The translations under genes and the position numbers were made by a program. A stretch of 64,000 bases of DNA from Paracoccaceae bacterium (GTDB lineage Bacteria; Pseudomonadota; Alphaproteobacteria; Rhodobacterales; Rhodobacteraceae): positions 62,001-126,000 of the forward strand of contig JALUYI010000019.1 in assembly GCA_027013095.1 (NCBI GenBank), written 5' to 3'. Shown here one piece after another: positions 24,251 through 35,762 of the stretch (its first letter is position 1; every line of letters begins with the position of its first letter). Under the pieces are notes generated by a model. It had not been told where the DNA came from. It did no database searches and worked only from the letters and a program-made list of their open reading frames with translations.

Positions 24251-25000
24251 ATGACGGCACAAAATAGCGGGGAATTTTCCGGCCGTACTGTTCTTGTCAC
24301 CGGGGCCAGCGGGGGGCTTGGCCAAGAAATCGCCCGCGGTTTTGCCCAAAGAGGCGCGGCGGTGGCGCTGCACTACGCCAAACATCATCCGACCGGCTTG
24401 ATCGATGAGGTCCGCGCCATTGGGGGGCGGGCTTGTGCCTTTCAGGCCGATTTTTCCGCGTCCGGTTTTGCCGCGGGGTTGTTCTCGCAGGTGGAGGCAA
24501 CGCTTGGGCGCGTCGATATTCTGGTGAACGGGGCGGCCAATCAGGCGCTGGACGGGGAGGTTGGGTTCGACCATCTGCTGGCCACCAACGCCGGAGCGGT
24601 GGCCGAACTGTCGCGCGCCTTTTTGCACCAATGTCCTGACGGCGGGGGGGCGATTGTCAATATCTCGTCAATCGAGGCCCGCGCCCCGGCCCCCGGCCAT
24701 CTCGATTACGCGGCCAGCAAGGCGGCACTTGAGGCTCTGACCCGGGGCATGGCCGGCGAATTCGGCCCGCAGGGGGTGCGAATCAACGCCGTGGCGCCGG
24801 GCCTTGTTCTGCGCGCCGGACTAAAGCGCGACTGGCCAGAAGGTCTGGCGCGCTGGGAAAAATCCTGTCCGTTGGGGCGCGCAGGCCTGCCCCAAGAGGT
24901 CGCCAATGCAGTCCTGTTTCTGGCCTCGCCCGCTGCCTCATGGATTACCGGCGCGGTTCTGGCGGTTGATGGCGGCACCAGCGCAACCTCGGCGTGGTAA
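24251..25000 (+). CDS. Short-chain dehydrogenase/reductase (SDR)
   Basis: A 249-residue classical SDR. It has the NAD(P)-binding VTGASGGLGQEIARGFAQRG, NILVNGAAN (in place of NNAG), the catalytic Ser in IVNISSIEA, the YAASK active-site pair and the C-terminal ITGAVLAVDGGTS. ATG 24251 follows AAAGGGGGCG; a TTG at 24236 overlapping the PNP stop is less likely. As the last gene of the nucleoside operon it may act on a sugar product of phosphorolysis or on a modified nucleoside; the substrate cannot be told from sequence. Confidence 0.88.
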   Translation: MTAQNSGEFSGRTVLVTGASGGLGQEIARGFAQRGAAVALHYAKHHPTGLIDEVRAIGGRACAFQADFSASGFAAGLFSQVEATLGRVDILVNGAANQALDGEVGFDHLLATNAGAVAELSRAFLHQCPDGGGAIVNISSIEARAPAPGHLDYAASKAALEALTRGMAGEFGPQGVRINAVAPGLVLRAGLKRDWPEGLARWEKSCPLGRAGLPQEVANAVLFLASPAASWITGAVLAVDGGTSATSAW

Positions 25001-25158
25001 CACCAGATCGCGGACAGTCTTGTGCAGGTTTATGGGGGGGTTATGCCTAAACTTTGGTTTTAGAGGCCGCCGATTTTCCCGCCTAAACGAAAATCCAATT
25101 TCATTGCTGGGCAGCTTGCGGCACAGACGACCTCGCAACCATAGGGGTATATTGAGCC

Positions 25159-25686
25159 GTGACAACGCCACTTCGACTTGTTCTCAAGGAATCGGGGGTC
25201 GCCCTGACGGTGCTGGTGGCAATGCTGGTTCTGGGCGTTGTTCATCCCACACCGGCGCGCGCGGTCAGTGCCGAGAGACAGGCGAAAATCAATCGCGCCG
25301 CGTGGAAGGCAGAATGTTCGGCCTGTCACATGGCCTATCCGGCGGCGCTGATGCCGCGCCGCTCATGGCAACGGATCATGCGGACGCTGGCACGGCATTT
25401 TGGCACCAACGCAGATCTGGATGCGCCCACCCGCCGGGCGATCACCACCTATCTCATGCACCACGCCGCTGATGCCAAGAGGGCGCGGGGCGGTGCAAGA
25501 GATGCCGGGAACGCCTCTATCACACCGGCAATTGCCCCGGCCAGAATCACCGAGTTCACATGGTTCAAGGTCGATCACGGTACGCAGGGCGGTGATGATA
25601 ACAGATACAGGTCACCCAAGGCGATGTCGGATTGTGTGGCCTGTCATAGGGGGGCTTTGCGAGGCGTTTTTTCGCGCGACGGTTAA
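25159..25686 (+). CDS. Diheme cytochrome c (DHC type)
   Basis: A 175-residue secreted cytochrome. The N-terminal signal is VALTVLVAMLVLGVVHPTPARA. Two CxxCH heme sites are at 53-57 (CSACH) and 159-163 (CVACH); the segment WFKVDHG before the second matches the diheme cytochrome c family (PF09626), known from Rhodobacter sphaeroides DHC. GTG 25159 is the start, with a weak upstream AGGGG. DHC is usually a periplasmic electron carrier paired with the oxygen-binding SHP protein, which is not in this window. It lies alone between the SDR and carB. Confidence 0.85.
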   Translation: MTTPLRLVLKESGVALTVLVAMLVLGVVHPTPARAVSAERQAKINRAAWKAECSACHMAYPAALMPRRSWQRIMRTLARHFGTNADLDAPTRRAITTYLMHHAADAKRARGGARDAGNASITPAIAPARITEFTWFKVDHGTQGGDDNRYRSPKAMSDCVACHRGALRGVFSRDG

Positions 25687-25717
25687 AACGCCCGCCAGTT
25701 GACCCTGTGCCCCTCTC

Positions 25718-25749
25718 GGGCCCGGCTTTTCGCCAGAACGGCCGGGCCC
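25718..25749 (+). terminator. Hairpin between the diheme cytochrome gene and carB
   Basis: A perfect 9-bp inverted repeat, GGGCCCGGC (25718-25726) and GCCGGGCCC (25741-25749), with a 14-nt loop, 31 nt after the cytochrome stop. It lacks a following T-run, so it may terminate poorly or act as a boundary element. I could not place the carB promoter in the remaining 140 nt. Confidence 0.35.
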
Positions 25750-25888
25750 ACCCTGACCAAAGCGCCACTTGTCTGCGAATTGACCTTGTAAGGCGCGACC
25801 AGCCGACTATAACCACGACAATTTGCAAATCGCGGAATCGTGGCGCGACCCTCTGACGGGTTCGCGGGCGGACGCATGAGGGGCGGTC

Positions 25889-29194
<3,306 letters not shown>

Positions 29195-29276
29195 GGCCTC
29201 ATTGCGCGCCGACGGGCTGGTCAATCAATTTACGGCCCGTTACAACCCCGGACAGGACAAGAACGGGATTTCAGTC

Positions 29277-30365
29277 ATGGCCCAAAGGATCACCCCCAAG
29301 CCGGGGATCATGGATATCGACCTTTATGTCGGCGGCGACAGCACGCTGGCCGGCACGGCTCCGGTCATAAAGCTGTCCTCGAACGAAAACCCGCTGGGGC
29401 CCAGCCCCCGGGCGATCGCCGCGTTTCGGGACTGTGCGGATCAGTTGGCCCTGTATCCGCCCTCGGACCACGCCGAACTGCGCGCGGCAATCGCCGAGGT
29501 GCACGGGCTGGACCCGGCGCGGATCATTTGCGGCGATGGCTCGGATGAGGTGATCGCCTGGCTCTGCTACGCCTATGCCGGGCCGGGGGATGAGGTCATC
29601 CACACCACGCACGGTTTTTCAATGTACCGGATTTCCTGCCTTGCGGCGGGGGCAACCCCGGTCGAGGTGGCCGAGCAGAACCGCTGTGTCGATGTTGACC
29701 GCATCCTCGCCGCCTGCACGCCACGGACCCGCCTTGTGTTTATTGCCAACCCTGCCAACCCCACCGGCACGATGCTGGAAAAGGCTGCCCTTGCCCGTCT
29801 GGCCAAAGGGTTGCCGGCGCATGTTCTGCTGGTTCTGGACGGGGCGTATACCGAGTTTGCCGAGGGCTATGACGGAGGGCTGTCGCTGGTGGAGAGCCAT
29901 GAAAACGTGTTCATGACGCGGACGTTTTCAAAAATCTACGGGCTGGGGGGGCTGCGCATCGGCTGGGGCTATGGCGCCCGGCAGGTGATCGATGTTCTGA
30001 ACCGGCTGCGCGGCCCGTTCAACCTGACGGGGGCGGCGCTGCAGGCGGCCCGCGCCGCGGTTCTGGATCAGCAGCATGTCGCCCATTGTCGGGCCGAGAA
30101 CGCCCGGCTGCGAGAGCTGTTGCGCGCCGAGCTGAAGGAAATTGGCATTCCGTCCGATCGCTCTTATGCCAATTTCATTCTGGCACGGTTCTCGGATGCG
30201 GCGACCGCCGATGCGGCGGACACGGCGTTGCGCGCGCATCGAATCATCGTGCGCAAGGTCAAGGGCTACAAGCTGCCGCAATGTCTGCGCATCACCATTG
30301 GCACCGAGGCTGCCTGTCAGAGCGTCATCGAGGTCTTGACGGAATTCATGAAAGGGCAGGGGTGA
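29277..30365 (+). CDS. hisC: Histidinol-phosphate aminotransferase
   Basis: A 362-residue fold-type I PLP aminotransferase. Motifs are [52 protein letters not shown], the PLP-lysine site [20 protein letters not shown], and the C-terminal [20 protein letters not shown] 29277 is used since the upstream 25 codons (from GTG-like starts at 29202) do not resemble the family. It overlaps the next gene (prephenate/arogenate dehydrogenase) by one base. HisC enzymes of this group often also act on aromatic amino acids, in keeping with the partner gene. Confidence 0.94.
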   Translation: MAQRITPKPGIMDIDLYVGGDSTLAGTAPVIKLSSNENPLGPSPRAIAAFRDCADQLALYPPSDHAELRAAIAEVHGLDPARIICGDGSDEVIAWLCYAYAGPGDEVIHTTHGFSMYRISCLAAGATPVEVAEQNRCVDVDRILAACTPRTRLVFIANPANPTGTMLEKAALARLAKGLPAHVLLVLDGAYTEFAEGYDGGLSLVESHENVFMTRTFSKIYGLGGLRIGWGYGARQVIDVLNRLRGPFNLTGAALQAARAAVLDQQHVAHCRAENARLRELLRAELKEIGIPSDRSYANFILARFSDAATADAADTALRAHRIIVRKVKGYKLPQCLRITIGTEAACQSVIEVLTEFMKGQG

Positions 30366-31282
30366 TGGCAGCGATTTATGACAAGGTCGCGTTTCTGGGA
30401 TTGGGGCTGATTGCCTCGTCAATGGCGCGCGCCATGCGTGAGGCCGGGCTGGCCGGCTGGATGGGTGGCCATGCGCGAACCGAAAAGACGCGCAAAACGG
30501 CGCTGGAACTGGGTCTTGTGGACGCGGTCTTTTCCACTGCTGCCGAGGCGGTCAAGGATGCCGATCTGGTGGTGTTCTGCGTTCCGGTCGGCGCGATGGA
30601 GCAACTGGCGCGCGAGGTTGCCCCGCATCTGAAGGCCGGGGCAACGATCAGCGATGTCGGTTCGGTCAAGGGGGCGGTCATTCGCGCAATCGGCCCGCAT
30701 CTGCCCAAGGACGTGCATTTTGTCCCTGCCCACCCGTTGGCGGGCACCGAACATTCGGGCCCCGAGGCCGGATTTGCCAGCCTGTTTCAGAACCGCTGGT
30801 GCCTGATGACACCACTTCCCGACACTGACGAGGCCGCCATTCGGCGTCTCGGTATGCTTTGGGAAAAGATGGGGGCAAAGGTTGACCGAATGGAGGCTGG
30901 ACATCACGATCTGGTGCTGGCGGTGACCAGCCATGCGCCGCATCTGATCGCCTATACGATGGTCGGGGTGGCCGACGATCTGAAGCGGGTGACCGAAAGC
31001 GAGGTCATCAACTATTCCGCCGCCGGGTTTCGGGATTTCACCCGCATCGCCGCCTCGGACCCGACCATGTGGCGCGATGTGTTTCTGAACAACCGCGAGG
31101 CCACGCTGGAGATTCTGGGCCGCTTTACCGAAGAGCTGTTTGATTTGCAGCGCGCAATCCGGCGTGGTGACGGTCAGCAGCTGTTTGATTATTTTACCCG
31201 CACAAGAGCGATCCGGCGTGGTATCATCGAAGCTGGGCAAGATACCGGAGCGCCGGATTTTGGGCGCGTCGATATCGACTGA
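30365..31282 (+). CDS. Prephenate/arogenate dehydrogenase family protein
   Basis: A 305-residue NAD(P)-dependent dehydrogenase of tyrosine synthesis. It has the Rossmann motif KVAFLGLGLIASSMARAM (the usual third Gly replaced by Ala), VVFCVPVGAMEQL, SDVGSVKGAVIRAIGPHL, the active-site HPLAGTEHSGPEAGFASLF and the C-terminal all-helical domain with VTSHAPHLIAYTMV. The start shares one A with the hisC stop. Whether it prefers prephenate, arogenate or both cannot be read from sequence, so I give no gene symbol. Confidence 0.92.
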   Translation: MAAIYDKVAFLGLGLIASSMARAMREAGLAGWMGGHARTEKTRKTALELGLVDAVFSTAAEAVKDADLVVFCVPVGAMEQLAREVAPHLKAGATISDVGSVKGAVIRAIGPHLPKDVHFVPAHPLAGTEHSGPEAGFASLFQNRWCLMTPLPDTDEAAIRRLGMLWEKMGAKVDRMEAGHHDLVLAVTSHAPHLIAYTMVGVADDLKRVTESEVINYSAAGFRDFTRIAASDPTMWRDVFLNNREATLEILGRFTEELFDLQRAIRRGDGQQLFDYFTRTRAIRRGIIEAGQDTGAPDFGRVDID

Positions 31283-31295
31283 AAAGGGTAAACAA

Positions 31296-32498
31296 ATGCG
31301 CATTGTCGCGGTCCGCTGGCGGCGGGGTGGCCCCGGCTTCAAGTGGGCTATCGAGCTGGGTTTGTGGCTGGGGTTTTGGCTGGTGCTGGCCAGCGTCGCT
31401 CAGGCGGACGCGCCATATATTTCGCCCCGACCGCTGCCGCGCCTGAGCGTCTTGCCCAGGGTTTCGCCAAACGCGGCACCTGCCGCAGCATCTGCTCCTG
31501 CACCCACCGTGATCCCCGAGGGGGCGGTCAACATCCCGGCAGGCTCAATCGGGGTCATGCCGCTGCCCGAGGGGCCTTCGCGCCCCACCATTGTCGTTCA
31601 CTATCGCGCAAAAATCCGCCCGCGCCCGCGCCCGTCCGAACCGGTGATCTCCTTTGTTCCCGATGCTGCCGACACCCTCCCCGGTGGCACGACAGCGGCC
31701 TCGCCCGAGATGCCCAAAGGCGCGCCTCAGGATGCCCCTCAGGATGCGCTTGCCACTGGCCCGCGGGGTTTGGCGGATGCGACCGGGTTTGCCCTTGCCA
31801 GCAGCGCGCCGGTGTTTATTTCCCCGCGCCCACGCCCACGCCCCGGGTTTGCGCCGCAAGGGTTGGGCCAGCGCCGGGTCGGCGGGACGCGATTGTTGCG
31901 CCGCTTGCCGCCCCCAATGGTGCCGCCAGCCGCTCCGTTTCAGTACGATCCCGCCCCGCGGCAAAGTTTCGCCGCTGGCACGGTCTGTGGTGATCCGGCG
32001 ATTCACGGGCAGCGGATTCCCACCATTCAGGGCCGCTTGCCTGGCTGTCGCATTGAAAACCCGGTCAAGATCACCTCGATTGACGGGGTCAGCCTCAGCC
32101 AGCCGTCGATCCTCGATTGCCCGACCGCTCGCACCCTGCGAGGCTGGATCGGCCGCTCGCTCAAGCCGATGTTCCGCGGTCGCGGCGGTGGTATTGCCAA
32201 GCTAACGATCCTGTCCCATTATGCCTGTCGCACCCGCAACAGCCGCCCCGGCGCAAAGCTGTCTGAACACGCCAAGGGGCACGCCATTGATATTGGCGCT
32301 TTCACGACCCGGGACGGAACCCGGATCACAGTGCGTGAGGGGTGGCATAACTGGCGACAAAAACGGCTGTTGCGCCGCCTGCACGACAGCGCCTGTGGGC
32401 CATTTGGCACGGTGCTGGGGCCGGATGCCAACCGCTATCATCAGGATCATTTCCATTTCGACACGGCGCATTACCGTGGTGGGCCTTACTGTCGATAG
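31296..32498 (+). CDS. Extensin-like C-terminal domain protein (exported, M15-like metal motif)
   Basis: A 400-residue protein. A signal/anchor at about residues 15-37 (LGLWLGFWLVLASVAQA) is followed by a roughly 200-residue Pro/Arg/Ala-rich linker with repeated SPRPRPRP-type motifs, then the extensin-like C-terminal domain (about residues 228-400) with VCGDPAIHGQRIP. That domain carries SEHAKGHAIDIGAF and HQDHFHFDTAH, matching the His-x6-Asp ... His metal pattern of DD-peptidase-type enzymes. It is therefore likely a periplasmic cell-wall enzyme, though activity is inferred. It starts 13 nt after the dehydrogenase gene; GAAAAGGG precedes the ATG. Confidence 0.82.
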   Translation: MRIVAVRWRRGGPGFKWAIELGLWLGFWLVLASVAQADAPYISPRPLPRLSVLPRVSPNAAPAAASAPAPTVIPEGAVNIPAGSIGVMPLPEGPSRPTIVVHYRAKIRPRPRPSEPVISFVPDAADTLPGGTTAASPEMPKGAPQDAPQDALATGPRGLADATGFALASSAPVFISPRPRPRPGFAPQGLGQRRVGGTRLLRRLPPPMVPPAAPFQYDPAPRQSFAAGTVCGDPAIHGQRIPTIQGRLPGCRIENPVKITSIDGVSLSQPSILDCPTARTLRGWIGRSLKPMFRGRGGGIAKLTILSHYACRTRNSRPGAKLSEHAKGHAIDIGAFTTRDGTRITVREGWHNWRQKRLLRRLHDSACGPFGTVLGPDANRYHQDHFHFDTAHYRGGPYCR

Positions 32499-32536
32499 GG
32501 GGGAGAATTCCTCGCCCTATTTCCCTCCGACGGGCC

Positions 32537-33535
32537 CTAATTTCTGATGAATCGCGGGGCCGGTCCCAAGGGCACCGGTCCCAGTGACATTTGGCCGTCT
32601 GCAAGGGTCAGCGGTAGGCTCAGCTCATCCGGTTTGCTGGTGCCCGCTGTCATCAGGCCCAATGCGGTCCGGATCGAGGCCTCAAGATTGGCGCTAAAAA
32701 CGCCGGAGGCGCGAAACAGCGCCAACACCCCGCGCCAGTTCCTGATGTCGATACGGATGCGGCCGCTGATGGTGCCGTCCTTTGACACCTGCAACTGCCC
32801 TTGGGCCGCCAGACCCAGTTTTCCCCAGCCAAGCTGCATCTTTCTGATCTCGATCCCCGTGACCTCGGGCGCGCCCTGTTCGATTGCAAGGCGGTCCCAC
32901 GGAGCGTTGAACCCCAGAACTGTGTCCAGATAGATCGTGTCGATAATCTTTGGCAATGTGCCGGCGGGGTCCAGATTATGGCGCAGGCCGTGGGTTGGGC
33001 TGATCCGCTTGATGTCAAACACTACCTCATGCGAAAACGGCGCATTTCCCTGACGGGTTGAAATGGCGATGCTTTTGGCGCCCGAGGTCCAGCCGCTGCT
33101 GCTGATCAGGCTCAGGTCCTTGGCGCGTAAGGTGATCCGCTGGACCGCCAGCTTGGTGTTGGGGGCAAAGACCAGACTGGCCATCATCCGGCTGCTCTTG
33201 ACGCGGATGCGCTCGGCGCCTGTCGTGATGTGCTGGTCCGGGGCAAAGGCCGCAATGATGTGGTTCGGCTGATAGCTGAGGGCCAGAATGTTGAACAACG
33301 GCGCGCGCCAGCCAATCCGGGCCACCGGGTCATAGATGTCGAGATCGCGAAAGCGGCTGTCAAAGCGGTTGGGAAAACCGACCACCCGAAAATCGGAATA
33401 GTTGATGGTCCATCCCGCCGCTCGCCGCTCGGAAATCCAAGCGGACATGGCTGCGTATTTCGCGGATTTCCCCACGAACCAGTAGCCCCCCCACAGCACC
33501 CCGGCCAGCAGAACCAAAATCATGAACCGGCGCAT
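32537..33535 (-). CDS. DUF2125-type exported protein
   Basis: A 332-residue protein with an N-terminal signal/anchor (FMILVLLAGVLWGGYWFVG). It includes the region WTINYSDFRVVGFPNRFDSR followed by a beta-rich body with LSYQPNHIIAAFAPDQHI, which matches the alphaproteobacterial DUF2125 family. No catalytic motif is evident; the fold may resemble lipid-binding or AsmA-like envelope proteins, but this is speculative. It converges on the extensin-like gene and is divergent from the ChaC-type gene with a 65-nt gap. Confidence 0.8.
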   Translation of the reverse strand: MRRFMILVLLAGVLWGGYWFVGKSAKYAAMSAWISERRAAGWTINYSDFRVVGFPNRFDSRFRDLDIYDPVARIGWRAPLFNILALSYQPNHIIAAFAPDQHITTGAERIRVKSSRMMASLVFAPNTKLAVQRITLRAKDLSLISSSGWTSGAKSIAISTRQGNAPFSHEVVFDIKRISPTHGLRHNLDPAGTLPKIIDTIYLDTVLGFNAPWDRLAIEQGAPEVTGIEIRKMQLGWGKLGLAAQGQLQVSKDGTISGRIRIDIRNWRGVLALFRASGVFSANLEASIRTALGLMTAGTSKPDELSLPLTLADGQMSLGPVPLGPAPRFIRN

Positions 33536-33600
33536 GTGGCTATTCCTTTCGTTTTCCTCAAGGTCCGGTTATACACCGCCGACAAACAGGAGCCAGCGGA

Positions 33601-34179
33601 ATGGAACAGAGCGGGATGTGGGTTTTTGGCTATGGCTCGTTGATCTGGCAGCCTGAGTTTCGTTTTGATGCCCGCCACATCGCGCGGCTTGACGGCTTTG
33701 CCCGGTCGTTTTGCATGCGCTCGATCCATCATCGCGGCACGGCTGCTGCCCCGGGCCTTGTTCTGGCCCTTGACCCAAAGCCGGGTTCGGCCTGTGATGG
33801 GCTGGCCTTTCATGTCGCCGCGGAAGATTGCGCGCAGACGCTGGACGACCTGCGCGCGCGTGAGCTGGTCTCGGCGGCCTATCTCGAGCAGATCCACAGG
33901 GTCCGGCTGGAGGATGGGCGACAGGTGCAGGCGGTTTGTTACGTCATGGACCCCGATCACATCCAGTATTGCGGAGCCCTGACGCTGGAAGAGCAGGCGC
34001 AGGTGATTGCCCGCGCGACGGGCGGGCGCGGGGCGAACCGGGATTATCTTTATAACACCGCGGCGCATCTGCGCAGCCTCGGGATCGAGGATTGCGACCT
34101 CAGCTGGCTGGAAACCCGGGTGCGCGATCTCGCCGGGATTGGGGTCGAGGCCGGGCGGACCCATGAGGACGCTTTGTAA
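33601..34179 (+). CDS. chaC: Gamma-glutamylcyclotransferase, ChaC type
   Basis: A 192-residue cytoplasmic enzyme that likely splits glutathione into 5-oxoproline and Cys-Gly. The GGCT signature WVFGYGSLIWQPEF is at the N-terminus, with RSIHHRGTAAAPGLVLAL and the catalytic-acid region LRARELVSAAYLEQIHRV; the C-terminus has NRDYLYNTAAHLRSLGIED. ATG 33601 follows CAGCGGA. It ends directly against the convergent nfeD-like gene. Confidence 0.88.
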   Translation: MEQSGMWVFGYGSLIWQPEFRFDARHIARLDGFARSFCMRSIHHRGTAAAPGLVLALDPKPGSACDGLAFHVAAEDCAQTLDDLRARELVSAAYLEQIHRVRLEDGRQVQAVCYVMDPDHIQYCGALTLEEQAQVIARATGGRGANRDYLYNTAAHLRSLGIEDCDLSWLETRVRDLAGIGVEAGRTHEDAL

Positions 34180-34638
34180 TCAGGCCTCGATATAAAGGGT
34201 CATCCCTTCGGCGCGGGCAACGATCACCTGATCTCCGGGGGCCCCCTTGGCGCCTTCGGGCCAGATTGCTCGCCACCGGATGCCGTCAATCAGGACATAG
34301 CCTTCGGTGCCGGTCCGCTCGATCACCTGCCCCTGCCTGCCGACCATCAGATCGGCGCGTGAATTGATCGTGCGGGCTGCTTCGCCGCCATCGTCCAGAC
34401 GGCTGATCCAGGCGCGCCCGATAAACGTGAGGATAATGGCCAGAATGGCAAATGCCGCGATCTGCACTTCGCCGCTGGTTTGAGGTGCGACCACGAGCAA
34501 CCCGGCGATCAGCCCCGCTGCCAGCGCCGGCCAAATCAGGAAAAACGACATCGTGGCCATTTCCATCGCTCCCAGAAGAACGCCAAACGCCACCCACCAC
34601 CATGGCGATATGCCGACAAGAAACTGGAAAAGCTGCAT
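34180..34638 (-). CDS. NfeD-like membrane protein
   Basis: A 152-residue protein with two or three transmembrane segments (WWWVAFGVLLGAMEMATMSFF, then about 35-80) and a C-terminal soluble OB-fold domain (about residues 90-150) containing GRQGQVIERTGTEGYVLIDG and RWRAIWPEG. This is the short NfeD architecture. It begins 3 nt after the SPFH gene, the usual partner, with which it is thought to form membrane microdomain complexes. Confidence 0.9.
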   Translation of the reverse strand: MQLFQFLVGISPWWWVAFGVLLGAMEMATMSFFLIWPALAAGLIAGLLVVAPQTSGEVQIAAFAILAIILTFIGRAWISRLDDGGEAARTINSRADLMVGRQGQVIERTGTEGYVLIDGIRWRAIWPEGAKGAPGDQVIVARAEGMTLYIEA

Positions 34639-34641
34639 CAG

Positions 34642-35583
34642 CTAGCCCTTTTTGTTGTCGGTGACGGCCTTGGCGATATCCGCGATCCCCGAGATCGAGC
34701 CGATCAGGCCGCTGGCCTCAAGCGGGATCATTACGGTTTTGCTGTTGGGCGAGGCGGCGACATCGCGCAGCGCCTCGGTATAGCGCTGGGCAACGAAATA
34801 GTTGATCGCCTGCACATCTCCCGCCGCGATCGCCTTTGAGACCATCTCGGTTGCCTTGGCCTCGGCCTGGGCCTGACGTTCGCGCGCTTCGGCATCCAGA
34901 AACGCCGCCTCGCGCCGGCCCTCGGCCTCGCGGATCTGCGATTCGCGCTCGCCCTCGGCCTTCAGGATCGCGGATTGCTTTTGTCCCTCTGCTTGCAGGA
35001 TATCGGCCCGCTTGGTGCGCTCGGCCTTCATCTGGCGGGCCATGGCTTCGTTGATGTCGGGCGGTGGCGAAAGATCCTTGATCTCGACTCGCGTGACCTT
35101 GACGCCCCAGGGGTTTGAGGCCTCGTCGATCACCTGCAACAGGCGTGAGTTGATCGCGTCGCGGTTTGAGAGGCTTTCGTCCAGCACCATCGAGCCGATC
35201 ACCGAACGAATATTGGTCATCGCAAGGTTGGTCAGCGCGCGCTCAAGATCGCGCACCTCATAGGCCGCGCGTGCCGCATCGACGACCTGATAGAACGCGA
35301 CCGCATCAGCGGAAACCTGTGCGTTGTCCTTGGTGATGACCTCCTGCTTTTCGATGTCAAGGACGGTTTCCATCATGTTGATGCGTGCGCCCACCTTGTC
35401 CATGATCGGGATCAGGAACCGCAGACCGGGTTTCAGCGTGCGGGTGTAGCGACCAAACCGCTCAACCGTCCACTCCTCGCCCTGCGGGATGGATTTGACC
35501 ATCATCACGATCAGGACGATGGCAAAGACCAGAACCACCAGCGCCGTCATGCCGGTTGAACTTACGGAACCCAAGCTGTTCAT
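34642..35583 (-). CDS. SPFH/stomatin-family membrane protein (QmcA/HflK-like)
   Basis: A 313-residue protein with an N-terminal anchor ([20 protein letters not shown]), an SPFH domain (about residues 25-200: [54 protein letters not shown]) and a C-terminal helical region rich in Ala/Glu/Arg ([20 protein letters not shown]). ATG 35583 follows AGGAG; an ATG at 35616 would add 11 residues lacking family similarity. Together with NfeD it likely builds a membrane scaffold. The 180-nt divergent region upstream serves also the MotA-like gene. Confidence 0.92.
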   Translation of the reverse strand: MNSLGSVSSTGMTALVVLVFAIVLIVMMVKSIPQGEEWTVERFGRYTRTLKPGLRFLIPIMDKVGARINMMETVLDIEKQEVITKDNAQVSADAVAFYQVVDAARAAYEVRDLERALTNLAMTNIRSVIGSMVLDESLSNRDAINSRLLQVIDEASNPWGVKVTRVEIKDLSPPPDINEAMARQMKAERTKRADILQAEGQKQSAILKAEGERESQIREAEGRREAAFLDAEARERQAQAEAKATEMVSKAIAAGDVQAINYFVAQRYTEALRDVAASPNSKTVMIPLEASGLIGSISGIADIAKAVTDNKKG

Positions 35584-35762
35584 GATTTCTCCTGTTTGTT
35601 CAAGAATTGTGGCCAATGTGTAGCAATTTCCGCAACTATGCTAGTTTATTCACCACTTGTCAGGGGTTTTCATCTATCGCCAAGTCGATTATTGGCAGAA
35701 GGTAGCAAGCGAACTATTGTCCCGCAAACCAGAACAGCACTCGGGAATTCAGGGGCGTCTTA

